A DNA stretch of 34,278 nt from a virus. Shown piece by piece: positions 22,279 through 29,187 of this stretch (position 1 is the stretch's first letter; each line of letters starts with the position of its first letter). The stretch is taken from positions 1-34,278 of the IMG/VR virus record IMGVR_UViG_3300042485_000802; one strand, 5' to 3'. The notes under the pieces are model-generated. The model made no database searches. It had not been told where the DNA came from and saw only the letters and a list, made by a program, of their open reading frames with translations. Both the position numbers and the translations under genes were made by a program.

Positions 22279-22307
22279 ATTATAATTCTAGTTGACTAAA
22301 ATGTCAA
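22279..22307 (-). promoter_or_regulatory. Consensus promoter for terminase operon, leaderless
   Basis: -35 TTGACA at 22307-22302, 17 bp spacer, -10 TATAAT at 22284-22279: perfect. The A of ATG 22270 is 9 nt past the -10, so a 0-2 nt leader. The TGA stop of the upstream gene (22306-22304) lies inside the -35. Confidence 0.85.
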
Positions 22308-22642
22308 TTGGAATTTGCTTTAGCAATTTTAAGTAAGATTAAATAACCTATCATATCGTCAATATCATTATCTCCAGCAAACCCTTTGCCATTCTTAATT
22401 CTATTTATTTTATCATCAATACGAATTTTAATTTGCTCTTGATTGTCCGCCTGAGAAAATATACGAATTGGGGTCAAAGCTGAGTCTCCGTAGGATATAT
22501 TCTTTTCAATCAACATTTGTGCTATTTCAAGACACTCTACAATTATCTTATTTCCAGATGGTGCATCTGTTGCCATTAACTGTAAATCTGTAACCCACAT
22601 TTGATACCCGTTTTCTTTATTTGGATATGATGTAAATCCCAT
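22304..22642 (-). CDS. DUF1599 / nucleotide-modification-associated-like protein
   Basis: 112 aa, ATG 22642 (TAATG overlap). Key stretch EKNISYGDSALTPIRIFS followed by EQIKIRIDDKINRI and DIDDMIGYLILLKIA matches the small all-helical family named DUF1599 or nucleotide modification associated domain 1, related to MazG-like/dUTPase helical folds: Glu, Asp and Arg residues form the presumed metal site. It may act on modified nucleotides, but its operon partners handle sugars. Moderately sure. Confidence 0.65.
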   Translation of the reverse strand: MGFTSYPNKENGYQMWVTDLQLMATDAPSGNKIIVECLEIAQMLIEKNISYGDSALTPIRIFSQADNQEQIKIRIDDKINRIKNGKGFAGDNDIDDMIGYLILLKIAKANSN

Positions 22643-23304
22643 TATTCCATCTCCTTATATAACTGTTTAAGTCCTCTTAGCGTTCCAATATCCATATATT
22701 GTCCGCCTGGTCTTACCGCCCGAATGTTAGCACCCTTTGCAATCCATTCTTTTAATTGTTTTCCTGGATGATCTAGTGATGTATCTATGTATCTTATCAT
22801 ATTCTTTCGGAATAGCATAGTGCCCCACATATCTGGGTAATCACAATTGTCTACCTTATCTTCTGACTCAATTACTTTATCATTAGAAACCAAGACCTGA
22901 CCAACACGGCCTTTTATAGATTCTCCGCATTCCCAAATTCCCAGAACAAGGTCTGCGGTATTATCTTTAAATAAAGGCTTATATATATTTCCAGGTGCGT
23001 TTAATATATATGTATCTGGCATACCAATTAGCACCGTATCATTATACTCACCGACCATAAACTTTACTGCATCTGACATTGTTGATGGCTCACGAACAAT
23101 TAGTTTAATATTCATGTCCATGTTTTGAATAATTGGAACCCACTCAGCTCTTGTAGAAACTCTAACCTCATCACACACTTCAAGCATCTGCTCTACGTGC
23201 CACTGCAAAAGAGATCTTTCATCTGATATAGGCAAACAAAATTTAGGGATGCCTCCAATTCTAGAAGCTTTTCCTGACGCTGGCAATACTCCAATAGTAG
23301 ACAT
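22642..23304 (-). CDS. Sugar-phosphate nucleotidyltransferase-like protein
   Basis: 220 aa from ATG 23304 (TAATG overlap with the glycosyltransferase); a longer TTG frame to 23316 is not needed. N-terminal signature IGVLPASGKASRIGGIPKFCLPI replaces the usual GGxGxRL...K but keeps the shape with Lys21; GMPDTYI holds the metal Asp; GTLRGLKQLYK at the end is typical (D-I-G-T). The family makes NDP-sugars (glucose-1-P or related). Together with the glycosyltransferase it may produce and attach a sugar to DNA, virion or host glycan. Confidence 0.7.
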   Translation of the reverse strand: MSTIGVLPASGKASRIGGIPKFCLPISDERSLLQWHVEQMLEVCDEVRVSTRAEWVPIIQNMDMNIKLIVREPSTMSDAVKFMVGEYNDTVLIGMPDTYILNAPGNIYKPLFKDNTADLVLGIWECGESIKGRVGQVLVSNDKVIESEDKVDNCDYPDMWGTMLFRKNMIRYIDTSLDHPGKQLKEWIAKGANIRAVRPGGQYMDIGTLRGLKQLYKEME

Positions 23305-24062
23305 TACTTTTCCCAATCGTGAGGATTAAATCCGTTAGGATATGATTCATTTACTCTAGGATCTTTTTTCCAAGCAATCCATCCCTCTTCTCTGTCGTCT
23401 CCCCAATATAGATGAACTACATCTCTGTCTAGGAGTCTTTTAGCATCTTCGCCATGGAAAATATAAACCTTATTATCTTTTAGGAATGGCATCTCAAGGA
23501 GCTCTGGTGCCCATTCATTAATGTGTTTTTGATACGGCTCTACACCAAGCTCACGGTATAGTGCATCAGTAAACATTTGAACATCAGTATAGTAATGAAC
23601 CATATGGTTGTGTTGAATGACTCCTTCAGAACATCTTTCAACACAAAGGTCTATGGCTGCCTTTAGTAAAGGGTGTCCAGCTTTAGCGGCAATCGTTTGA
23701 GTTGCTAGCCATGGAGTATCTCTTTCAATATCTAGGATCATATCGTACTCAGAGTTTAACCATGTGTCTACTGGAATCTTGCAATGAGTATCCATATCAG
23801 CATATATACCGCCGTGTATGTAAAGAATAGCAAATCTCCACAATCCAGCCTTCATTACTCCCAGAGGCAGGTTCACATACGTCTCGTATGTTTTTGTATC
23901 AAAGTGCTCCTTAAAGAAGTTTTCTCTGTCTTGTCCGCTCATGTATCCATGAGTCCATTCTGGATTTTGATAAGTCCATGTGCCTACGCTTTCTTTAGCG
24001 TAAGATGGCAATTCATCAAATGGTGTTTCGTAAGTCTGCCAAATCTTTTTTTCTATACTCAT
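23304..24062 (-). CDS. Glycosyltransferase with DXD motif (OCH1/Gly_transf_sug type)
   Basis: 252 aa, ATG 24062 with AAAGGAG. IPKxIWQT-like start KKIWQTYETPFDELP (5-19); LGVMKAGLWRFAILYIHGGIYADMDT (67-92) with the catalytic Asp89-x-Asp91. This retaining family transfers hexoses (mannose, galactose) from nucleotide sugars. No membrane segment, so cytoplasmic. In an operon with the nucleotidyltransferase downstream and a mini-HTH and oxygenase upstream. Confidence 0.85.
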   Translation of the reverse strand: MSIEKKIWQTYETPFDELPSYAKESVGTWTYQNPEWTHGYMSGQDRENFFKEHFDTKTYETYVNLPLGVMKAGLWRFAILYIHGGIYADMDTHCKIPVDTWLNSEYDMILDIERDTPWLATQTIAAKAGHPLLKAAIDLCVERCSEGVIQHNHMVHYYTDVQMFTDALYRELGVEPYQKHINEWAPELLEMPFLKDNKVYIFHGEDAKRLLDRDVVHLYWGDDREEGWIAWKKDPRVNESYPNGFNPHDWEK

Positions 24063-24063
24063 A

Positions 24064-24210
24064 CTATCTCCTTTTAATTAACTGAAACTTTTCTAAATGT
24101 CTCTGTATAGTCATAGCAGAAACCTTGCACTCATCAGCAATTTCAGTTACTGTTTTCTTTTGAACAACATATCTTCTATACATCCATGGCTGGCTTTGAT
24201 ATAGTTTCAT
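24064..24210 (-). CDS. Mini helix-turn-helix protein (48 aa)
   Basis: 48 aa from ATG 24210, 2 nt after the oxygenase stop. MKLYQSQPWMYRRYVVQKKTV then TEIADECKVSAMTIQRHLEKFQ is a resolvase/AraC-like HTH with nothing else attached. Small isolated HTHs like this can be transcription regulators or recombination-type DNA adaptors. It has no clear ribosome site; likely translated by re-initiation. Confidence 0.7.
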   Translation of the reverse strand: MKLYQSQPWMYRRYVVQKKTVTEIADECKVSAMTIQRHLEKFQLIKRR

Positions 24211-24212
24211 AT

Positions 24213-24797
24213 TTACTGCAAATACTGTTGTGGGATTATGTCAATAATTAGATGAACCCTGCTGAATTTAGATTTATTTTCAACTCTGTGCATCTTGTTG
24301 TTATTTATCTCCCAGCATTGCCCCTCTTTCATAGTTGCATCTTCGCCATCTATTGAAAATATGACCTCGTCATTTGTTATTATAGGAATATGGTTTCTGC
24401 GGGAAACATCAAGATAATCTCCAACATCCCAATGGGCTGGAATTATACTATTGCCGTTAAGCATGGCAAACATAACGTTTCCCATTCTTCCACCATGAAT
24501 GCGCTTTAAATCCATTACTATTGGGTATACAGCATTCCATAGAGCCGACCCCTGATTACTTATTCTTTGTATATACGGGTCTTTAACTTTCCATGCTATA
24601 TCATATTTGTGCAAAAAGTATGAAAATGTACCAGCTAATGCTTTATGCTGGAAGCGCTCATCTTTGCCCAAAACCCATTCTTGATCCAAATCTTTGATTA
24701 GCTCTTTTATCTTTGACACATCATAGTCTTTATGATGCTTAAACGCAAATTCTTCTTGCCTCTTTGATATGTCCACCTTGTTTTTATTTTCCATCAT
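24213..24797 (-). CDS. Aspartyl/asparaginyl beta-hydroxylase-like oxygenase
   Basis: 194 aa, ATG 24797 (a second ATG follows immediately). HxD is AHWDVGD (His122, Asp124), distal His170 with Arg171 (NNNKMHRVEN) and Arg180 as candidate 2-oxoglutarate ligand. The layout RRNHIPIITNDEVIF ... CWEINNNKMHRV is the core of the Asp/Asn beta-hydroxylase cupin family. It leads the glycosyltransferase operon, so modification of a glycoprotein or peptide is conceivable. Leaderless promoter. Confidence 0.78.
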   Translation of the reverse strand: MMENKNKVDISKRQEEFAFKHHKDYDVSKIKELIKDLDQEWVLGKDERFQHKALAGTFSYFLHKYDIAWKVKDPYIQRISNQGSALWNAVYPIVMDLKRIHGGRMGNVMFAMLNGNSIIPAHWDVGDYLDVSRRNHIPIITNDEVIFSIDGEDATMKEGQCWEINNNKMHRVENKSKFSRVHLIIDIIPQQYLQ

Positions 24798-24803
24798 ATC
24801 TAT

Positions 24804-24830
24804 ATTATACTCCTATTATCTTTTAGTCAA
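24804..24830 (-). promoter_or_regulatory. Promoter for oxygenase-glycosyltransferase operon, leaderless
   Basis: -10 TATAAT at 24809-24804; the A of ATG 24797 is exactly 7 nt past it. -35 TTGACT at 24830-24825 inside the end of the RuvC-like gene; the spacer is only 15 bp, shorter than optimal. Confidence 0.6.
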
Positions 24831-25382
24831 TACTTCGTTAGAATAATGGGCAATGCCAAATGCATCTGCTACGTCAAAATCATTTAATGATAGGCTATAT
24901 TTTTTATTAAAATAGTCTACAGTTCTTTGCTTACGCATATTTCGTAATTGAGTTTTATACCAAGAATCTGCATACCCTGGATTCTTTAATCTTATTGCTG
25001 CCTTTTCGTCTTTGGTTGGGTTCTTATTTCCAATATACGCCTGCCAGGAGCTAGGTGGGATAGTAATAACCGAAGCCCCAGTAGACATAAGCTCAGCAAT
25101 AACAACACCGTAGACGTATGATAATTTTATTACCGCATCGGGTGATCTGACAAGTATGGCACCTTCGACAACAATATAATCAGACTTTAATTCATCTAGC
25201 ATTGCATTCATTTTTATTTTTGCGTCATATATTTTTTCGTATATATCTGCGCCTTTAAACTCTATCTTCCCCCACTTTAAAGGAATATTGTTTTCCATTA
25301 AGCAAAAGGCCACGGAGTTTGTTGAGGCATCTATTCCAAGCACTCTATGCGCTTTAGTTTTTACTAGACTAGCTAAGTTCAC
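24816..25382 (-). CDS. RuvC-like Holliday junction resolvase
   Basis: 188 aa, GTG 25382 with GGGG upstream. RNase H-fold acidic residues: Asp18 (LGIDAST), Glu73 (VVEGA) and Asp170/Asp173 (FDVADAFGIAHY). PSSWQAYIGNK and a basic region TKDEKAAIR fit the DNA-binding side of RuvC. It would cut four-way junctions during recombination or before packaging. The gene overlaps the zinc-finger gene by 14 nt. Confidence 0.82.
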   Translation of the reverse strand: MNLASLVKTKAHRVLGIDASTNSVAFCLMENNIPLKWGKIEFKGADIYEKIYDAKIKMNAMLDELKSDYIVVEGAILVRSPDAVIKLSYVYGVVIAELMSTGASVITIPPSSWQAYIGNKNPTKDEKAAIRLKNPGYADSWYKTQLRNMRKQRTVDYFNKKYSLSLNDFDVADAFGIAHYSNEVLTKR

Positions 25383-25647
25383 TTATTATGCCCCACAAAA
25401 TCTTTTTGCTTTCGTTATTTAAATTTTTTTCACAAGTAGAACATACAGATAGCTGGTTATATCTGCTTAGTTTAGTTTTGCAAAACTTACAAGATCTTTT
25501 TGCGCCGTTCTTGATTGCCTTTTTTTCATAATACTTTTCCATAATTTTACGATTTGTTGCAACCCTACAGCATTGCTCATTACAGTATTTTTGATTATGT
25601 GTTTTTGGCTCAAAGTCTTTTGCACATTCTATGTTTGAGCAAATCAT
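25369..25647 (-). CDS. Two-module zinc-finger protein (92 aa)
   Basis: 92 aa, ATG 25647. Module 1: CSNIEC (3-8) with YCNEQCC (about 21-27). Module 2: CKFC (about 54-57) with CSTC (about 70-73). A Lys-rich linker between them. Two zinc ribbons next to a resolvase and a Cas4-like nuclease suggest a DNA-binding accessory of recombination. Family unknown. Confidence 0.7.
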   Translation of the reverse strand: MICSNIECAKDFEPKTHNQKYCNEQCCRVATNRKIMEKYYEKKAIKNGAKRSCKFCKTKLSRYNQLSVCSTCEKNLNNESKKILWGIISELS

Positions 25648-26420
25648 ATTTTTGGAACCTCAAATTTTTCAATCTGAACAGTTCCAGTTTCCATAGACCA
25701 GCATGCATCTTTTGCTGGGCAGTACTTGCAAGAAGATGTCGACTTTGTAAAAGATCTCATTGGAAGATCGCCTTCTTTAAAGTTATCCCAAACCTCGCAC
25801 ATCCATGTAAAAGTATCATCAATAATCTTTTTATTTCTATCATTCATTACGACTGGTATGATGACAACTTCCTGCGTGTTTTTATTTTCATACAAAAAGA
25901 ATCCCTCTTTGGCATCAGTTAGCTTCATGTAAGTAAGAAGCTGTAGCATATGGTTTGCTGAGGACTTCATCTCTGCTTGACGGGTATCCCAAACCTCTTG
26001 CTTGGCGGTTTTGATTTCACCAATTATTGTTTCGCCATCCCATTCCATAACCAGGTCAATAAACCCTCTAATTGGTGGGTATTCGTTTTTAATTTCACGC
26101 TCTTCCTCAACAAAGTTAGGCATTGTCTTAATTAAATTTTGCAGTCTTTCGTGAGCCTGTGTACCCTGAGCCATATTAGCAATAGCAACAGAATCGTTAT
26201 CGTTAATAAACATAACTCCGCTAAATGCAAGATACCAATATCTAGGACAATTACCGTGTCCATACCCCAAAGAGCTTGGGCTAAAAGATGTTTTTGTTGT
26301 TACAGCATCTTCTCTTTTGGTTGCTAGGTATGCGTCATCAAGCATCTTGGCAAACACTTCTGGATCAAATTTACCAGAAGTTTTTTTAAACTTTAAGTTC
26401 TTAACGATATCTCTACCCAT
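25644..26420 (-). CDS. Cas4/RecB-like PD-(D/E)XK exonuclease with Fe-S Cys
   Basis: 258 aa from ATG 26420, overlapping the adenosyltransferase stop by 8 nt; the longer upstream frame is rejected. Catalytic set: His90 (TQAHERL), Asp122 (GFIDLVM), Glu135-x-Lys137 (GEIKTAK), then a helix with QAEMKSSANHMLQLLTY. The four Fe-S Cys of Cas4/AddB type are Cys58, Cys231, Cys234 and Cys240. Phage Cas4-like proteins act as 5' or 3' exonucleases in recombination with RecA; no CRISPR array or Cas1 is nearby, so a CRISPR role is unlikely. Confidence 0.85.
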   Translation of the reverse strand: MGRDIVKNLKFKKTSGKFDPEVFAKMLDDAYLATKREDAVTTKTSFSPSSLGYGHGNCPRYWYLAFSGVMFINDNDSVAIANMAQGTQAHERLQNLIKTMPNFVEEEREIKNEYPPIRGFIDLVMEWDGETIIGEIKTAKQEVWDTRQAEMKSSANHMLQLLTYMKLTDAKEGFFLYENKNTQEVVIIPVVMNDRNKKIIDDTFTWMCEVWDNFKEGDLPMRSFTKSTSSCKYCPAKDACWSMETGTVQIEKFEVPKI

Positions 26421-26910
26421 TGTTTGGCACCCACATTTTTTCTTTTCCTTTATTGTGATATCTAGCCATAACAAACAATAAGTCTGATAGACGATTTAAA
26501 TACTTAGCAATGTTTGGATTTACATTTTCTATCTTCCAAACCTCACGCTCTGCCCTTCTTACAACAGTCCTTGCATTGTGCAGTGGACCTGTTGGTAAAA
26601 CAAAAGATCTTAGAGGTTCTAGATATTCATTGTAGTCATCAATTACATTTTCTAAATATGTCACTCTGTTTTCAGATATTGCTATTGTTGGGGCCCCCGC
26701 AAGCTCTGCACCAAGATCAAATAAGTCGCTCTGAACTCTTTCAATAATATCATTATACTCATCTGTTGCCATTCCAATAGCAGAGTTAGCCTCATCTACA
26801 GCACCTATTGCTTCCATTACGGGGCTAGTCTTAGACACCCTTTCGTTATTAGCGTTAGAGGTTTGCCCATCGTCACCAGTTTTAGTATAAATTTTACTTA
26901 GTATTACCAT
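26413..26910 (-). CDS. ATP:cob(I)alamin adenosyltransferase, PduO/MMAB type
   Basis: 165 aa from ATG 26910 (AAGGGG upstream, TAATG coupling); a TTG frame to 26934 is rejected. Family signatures in order: KIYTKTGDDGQTS (6-18), EAIGAVDEANSAIG (34-47), LFDLGAELA, FVLPTG, ARTVVRRAERE (about 121-131) and YLNRLSDLLFVMAR (about 142-155). It attaches the adenosyl group of ATP to cob(I)alamin, making coenzyme B12 for radical enzymes such as class II ribonucleotide reductase. The Gly-Gly-x-Arg segment is NNERVSK. The gene lies between Cas4-like and a DUF4430-like secreted protein. Confidence 0.9.
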   Translation of the reverse strand: MVILSKIYTKTGDDGQTSNANNERVSKTSPVMEAIGAVDEANSAIGMATDEYNDIIERVQSDLFDLGAELAGAPTIAISENRVTYLENVIDDYNEYLEPLRSFVLPTGPLHNARTVVRRAEREVWKIENVNPNIAKYLNRLSDLLFVMARYHNKGKEKMWVPNNG

Positions 26911-27071
26911 TAATGACCCCTTAAAGAACGCCAAATATCTACTGCAATTTCATTAACTACAGATAAAGCAACAACTGTTATAAAAAGCTGAGCAATAACT
27001 AATATTGGAAAAGATTTATTCTTAACCTTTTCTTCTAATAATTCTACTTCTTCTAATAACTCTACGGCCAT
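26910..27071 (-). CDS. Small single-pass membrane protein (53 aa)
   Basis: 53 aa, ATG 27071 with AAGGAG; stop TAA overlaps the adenosyltransferase ATG. N-terminal acidic amphipathic helix MAVELLEEVELLEEKVK, then a membrane helix FPILVIAQLFITVVALSVV (21-39) and a short tail. Overlaps the DUF4430-like gene by 10 nt, so the three genes are one unit. A membrane partner of the secreted protein is possible, but nothing specific is visible. Confidence 0.7.
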   Translation of the reverse strand: MAVELLEEVELLEEKVKNKSFPILVIAQLFITVVALSVVNEIAVDIWRSLRGH

Positions 27072-27511
27072 CTTACTTCTCCTTTAGTAGAAAATACTAG
27101 GCCAAGGTGGTCTCCTGGTTCGACAAAAGTTTCATTAATTCCCTTTTGTGCCCAGCCCCATTCATTTCTTGGAAATGGCAAGGCCTGATTCTTTTTTACT
27201 AACACGGCCCAATATGCATTTTCTGGTGGCATGTCTTGGCATTTTTCAACACTGTTGTTGGGAAAATTATTTACTCTGCAGACAACAGCATTTCCATACT
27301 TTGCTGTCCCCTCTATCTTATATCCATTTGCTTTTAATAGGTCTAAAGAATTAACTTTACCACTAGCACTGACGCATTTCTTTTCTACTGTAGAATTATT
27401 TCCGTAGTCTACGTGTAGGTTAATGCACTCTGGTTGATTAGAATTTAAAACAAACAATCCTATTGCTGAGCCAATAAAAATAAACAAAAACATAATTCTT
27501 TTTTTAATCAT
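27062..27511 (-). CDS. Secreted DUF4430 / transcobalamin-C-like protein
   Basis: 149 aa, ATG 27511 (TAATG overlap). An N-terminal hydrophobic anchor (about 7-22) is followed by a beta-grasp-like domain: NSLDLLKANGYKIEGT, then GNAVVCRVNNFPNN, ENAYWAVLVKK, WGWAQKGI, VEPGDHLGLVFS. This series fits the ubiquitin-like DUF4430 domain, related to the C-terminal domain of transcobalamin/intrinsic factor and seen in Gram-positive surface proteins that capture B12. Cys29, Cys46, Cys78 and Cys90 may pair. Fits a B12 role beside the adenosyltransferase. Fold assigned by eye, so moderate. Confidence 0.6.
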   Translation of the reverse strand: MIKKRIMFLFIFIGSAIGLFVLNSNQPECINLHVDYGNNSTVEKKCVSASGKVNSLDLLKANGYKIEGTAKYGNAVVCRVNNFPNNSVEKCQDMPPENAYWAVLVKKNQALPFPRNEWGWAQKGINETFVEPGDHLGLVFSTKGEVRWP

Positions 27512-27855
27512 TAGTTATACCTAACCACATACTTAAGCGCATCTACAAGTTTGTCTATTGATTCTTTTAAAGAATAATAAACGTTCTTTTTATTGTTGTT
27601 TGTAGTGCCAGCTTTATCTTTTGCAATAGTGGAATAATATGAGGCAAGTACAGCAAATTTAGTAGACATTGCCTGAAGCTCCATAATAAGCATTGGTGAT
27701 TTTGCAGATGGCACATCTGGGTTCATTAATAGTTTTACTACAACTGCTAGAGCTTTATCCAAGTGTTCATCTTTCATAAATTCATGAAGGTCATTAAACT
27801 CAGTAATATCACTGATCAGTTCTAGAGTATTTTTTGAATCAGTTTTATTTTCCAT
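27511..27855 (-). CDS. Helical phage protein, unknown (114 aa)
   Basis: 114 aa, ATG 27855. All-helical: FMKDEHLDKALAVVVKLLMNPDVPSAKSPMLIMELQAMSTKFAVLASYYSTIAKD and NKKNVYYSLKESIDKLVDALKYVVRYN. I recall similar conserved hypotheticals in marine phages with the NPDVP and VYYSLKE motifs and no known function. Located in the replication-recombination unit. Confidence 0.7.
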   Translation of the reverse strand: MENKTDSKNTLELISDITEFNDLHEFMKDEHLDKALAVVVKLLMNPDVPSAKSPMLIMELQAMSTKFAVLASYYSTIAKDKAGTTNNNKKNVYYSLKESIDKLVDALKYVVRYN

Positions 27856-27949
27856 CTCTATTTACCCAATCTGTGTAGTATCCAGCCCATAGTCCTAATG
27901 GGTATGCAATTACAATCCCAAGCAAAACTCCAAAAAGAAACTCAATCAA
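27845..27949 (-). CDS. Tiny membrane protein (34 aa)
   Basis: 34 aa from TTG 27949; GGAGG lies 8 nt upstream, inside the end of the oxygenase gene, and TTG overlaps its TGA stop. One hydrophobic helix IEFLFGVLLGIVIAYPLGLW, then AGYYTDWVNRDGK. Stop overlaps the next gene start region by 11 nt. Size and topology resemble small phage inner-membrane peptides. Coding status rests on the strong ribosome site and perfect fit between neighbours. Confidence 0.6.
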   Translation of the reverse strand: MIEFLFGVLLGIVIAYPLGLWAGYYTDWVNRDGK

Positions 27950-28761
27950 AAGTGTAACCTCCATATACCGTCGCATCTTAAGGCATGTGCCTGTAAGGTA
28001 ATTCTTCGTTCATCTGTTTTTGCATTTACTGGTGGGGCAATTTGATGCCATGGATCACCAATAACATAAAACAAACTTCCCTTAAAGTATTCTACAATCT
28101 TTGGCTTATCCATATCAAACTCTAAAATCTTTTCGCCATTAAATGGATAACCAGAAGCAGATTTAATTCTATCTAAATCTGACATAGCGTCCTTTTTTAT
28201 ACTATTTGCATATTCTGTTTCAGAATCCATATCCATATCTTTGTCCCAAACTACAAGGCCAGATCCATTTTTATGAATGTCTAAAGCAACAGTTATTGTT
28301 AGTAGGTCATCTTCAACTTCTTTATACTTTGACCAAACTCCCTTATGATTATATGAAACTGTATCTGAATGTAGCTCTGTGGAATATCCAAGATTTGGTA
28401 TTGGGTTAGCCGACCCCATGTTTTTCTTTTTTAAACCAAAAACTTGAAACCCAGGAATAGCAAGGCTTTCCTCTAATTCACATTTGCCAACTAGTGGCTC
28501 CATTGTTTTAATAATTAATTCGTATAAATAAGAAAAGTTTTCTTTTAATACCGAATTCATCTTGACTGCGGAGTCAGCATATTGATTTGGTCTAGCACCT
28601 TTATAGGAATCTAAGTACGATGCTGCTCCTACTGTATAGAACATGTTTAAGCCGTTTCTTGGCCTTGGGGTCCAATGTTCTTCTAATCTATCTAATATAT
28701 CGATTGTTTTTAGGCAATCTTCTTCAGACATTAATTTTATCAAGCCATATTGTTTAATCAT
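27946..28761 (-). CDS. 2OG-Fe(II) oxygenase-like protein (271 aa)
   Basis: 271 aa, ATG 28761 (ATGA overlap). Candidate triad His131-x-Asp133 (TELHSDTVS) and His239 (PWHQIAPP), 2-oxoglutarate Arg252/253 (ERRITLQAH). A helical N-terminal part (1-100) with a fold not seen in the other oxygenases here. GSGLVVWDKD between strands is typical of the beta-helix. Substrate unknown. Confidence 0.65.
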   Translation of the reverse strand: MIKQYGLIKLMSEEDCLKTIDILDRLEEHWTPRPRNGLNMFYTVGAASYLDSYKGARPNQYADSAVKMNSVLKENFSYLYELIIKTMEPLVGKCELEESLAIPGFQVFGLKKKNMGSANPIPNLGYSTELHSDTVSYNHKGVWSKYKEVEDDLLTITVALDIHKNGSGLVVWDKDMDMDSETEYANSIKKDAMSDLDRIKSASGYPFNGEKILEFDMDKPKIVEYFKGSLFYVIGDPWHQIAPPVNAKTDERRITLQAHALRCDGIWRLHF

Positions 28762-28889
28762 TTTTGTATTTTCTTTTTAGTTATATAGGGACCAAGATCT
28801 GCTTTGATTGCTCCATCTTTTCTTAGCCTAACAATTCTACCATTTTTAATAACTGTTTTATTAAAAGGTATCTTATTATTATTTCCCAT
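28758..28889 (-). CDS. Tiny basic protein (43 aa)
   Basis: 43 aa from ATG 28889, GGAGG about 8 nt upstream, overlapping the previous gene by 11 nt and the next by 3 (ATGA). Lys/Arg/Asn rich: MGNNNKIPFNKTVIKNGRIVRLRKDGAIK then ADLGPYITKKKIQK. No Cys. Likely nucleic-acid binding from charge only; no family recognised. Confidence 0.6.
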   Translation of the reverse strand: MGNNNKIPFNKTVIKNGRIVRLRKDGAIKADLGPYITKKKIQK

Positions 28890-29187
28890 TTTTTTCCTCC
28901 CAACAATTTATTAACTCTTCTAAAACAGACCACTCAATTATTCCTAGTCTAACCTTTGACTCATTGCCTATTATTATTTTGAGCGCTGGGTGCATGTCTC
29001 TATCCACCTTAAATGTGTCTGTGCATATTTTTGCCCAAACATCTTTATTTAATGTAAATGACTTTGAAGCCTCTTTATAATCAACTAAGAACTGGTTCCA
29101 CTTAGCATCACCTTTTTGATAGTCTCCCCTGCCAGAATTTTTTTGAGCTTTTGCGCCATCACGTTTAACCTCTGATCGTTCCGACAT
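28879..29187 (-). CDS. Putative PD-(D/E)XK-type endonuclease (Holliday-resolvase-like)
   Basis: 102 aa, ATG 29187 (TAATG overlap). SGRGDYQKGDAKWNQFLVDYK at 18-38 followed by EASKSF resembles small phage nucleases in which GDA, then D-x-K, give the metal site (Asp27, Asp36, Lys38). C-terminal IIGNESKVRLGIIEWSVLEEL is a strand-helix pair. I recall relatives annotated as Holliday junction or recombination endonucleases in actinobacterial phages. The call is tentative; an unrelated DNA-binding protein is possible. Confidence 0.45.
   Translation of the reverse strand: MSERSEVKRDGAKAQKNSGRGDYQKGDAKWNQFLVDYKEASKSFTLNKDVWAKICTDTFKVDRDMHPALKIIIGNESKVRLGIIEWSVLEELINCWEEKNGK

Noticed and set aside
24217-24244. 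TTGACA at 24239-24244 as a promoter for the mini-HTH gene
   Set aside because: It is inside coding sequence and no TATAAT-like hexamer is found at 15-19 bp downstream.
25644-26420. Cas4-like nuclease as part of a CRISPR system
   Set aside because: No Cas1/Cas2 or repeat array; the neighbours are RuvC, RecA and polymerase, so a recombination role is likelier.
26911-26934. Longer adenosyltransferase start (TTG at 26934)
   Set aside because: The extra residues are not part of the family's N-terminus, and ATG 26910 has AAGGGG upstream and the usual TAATG coupling.
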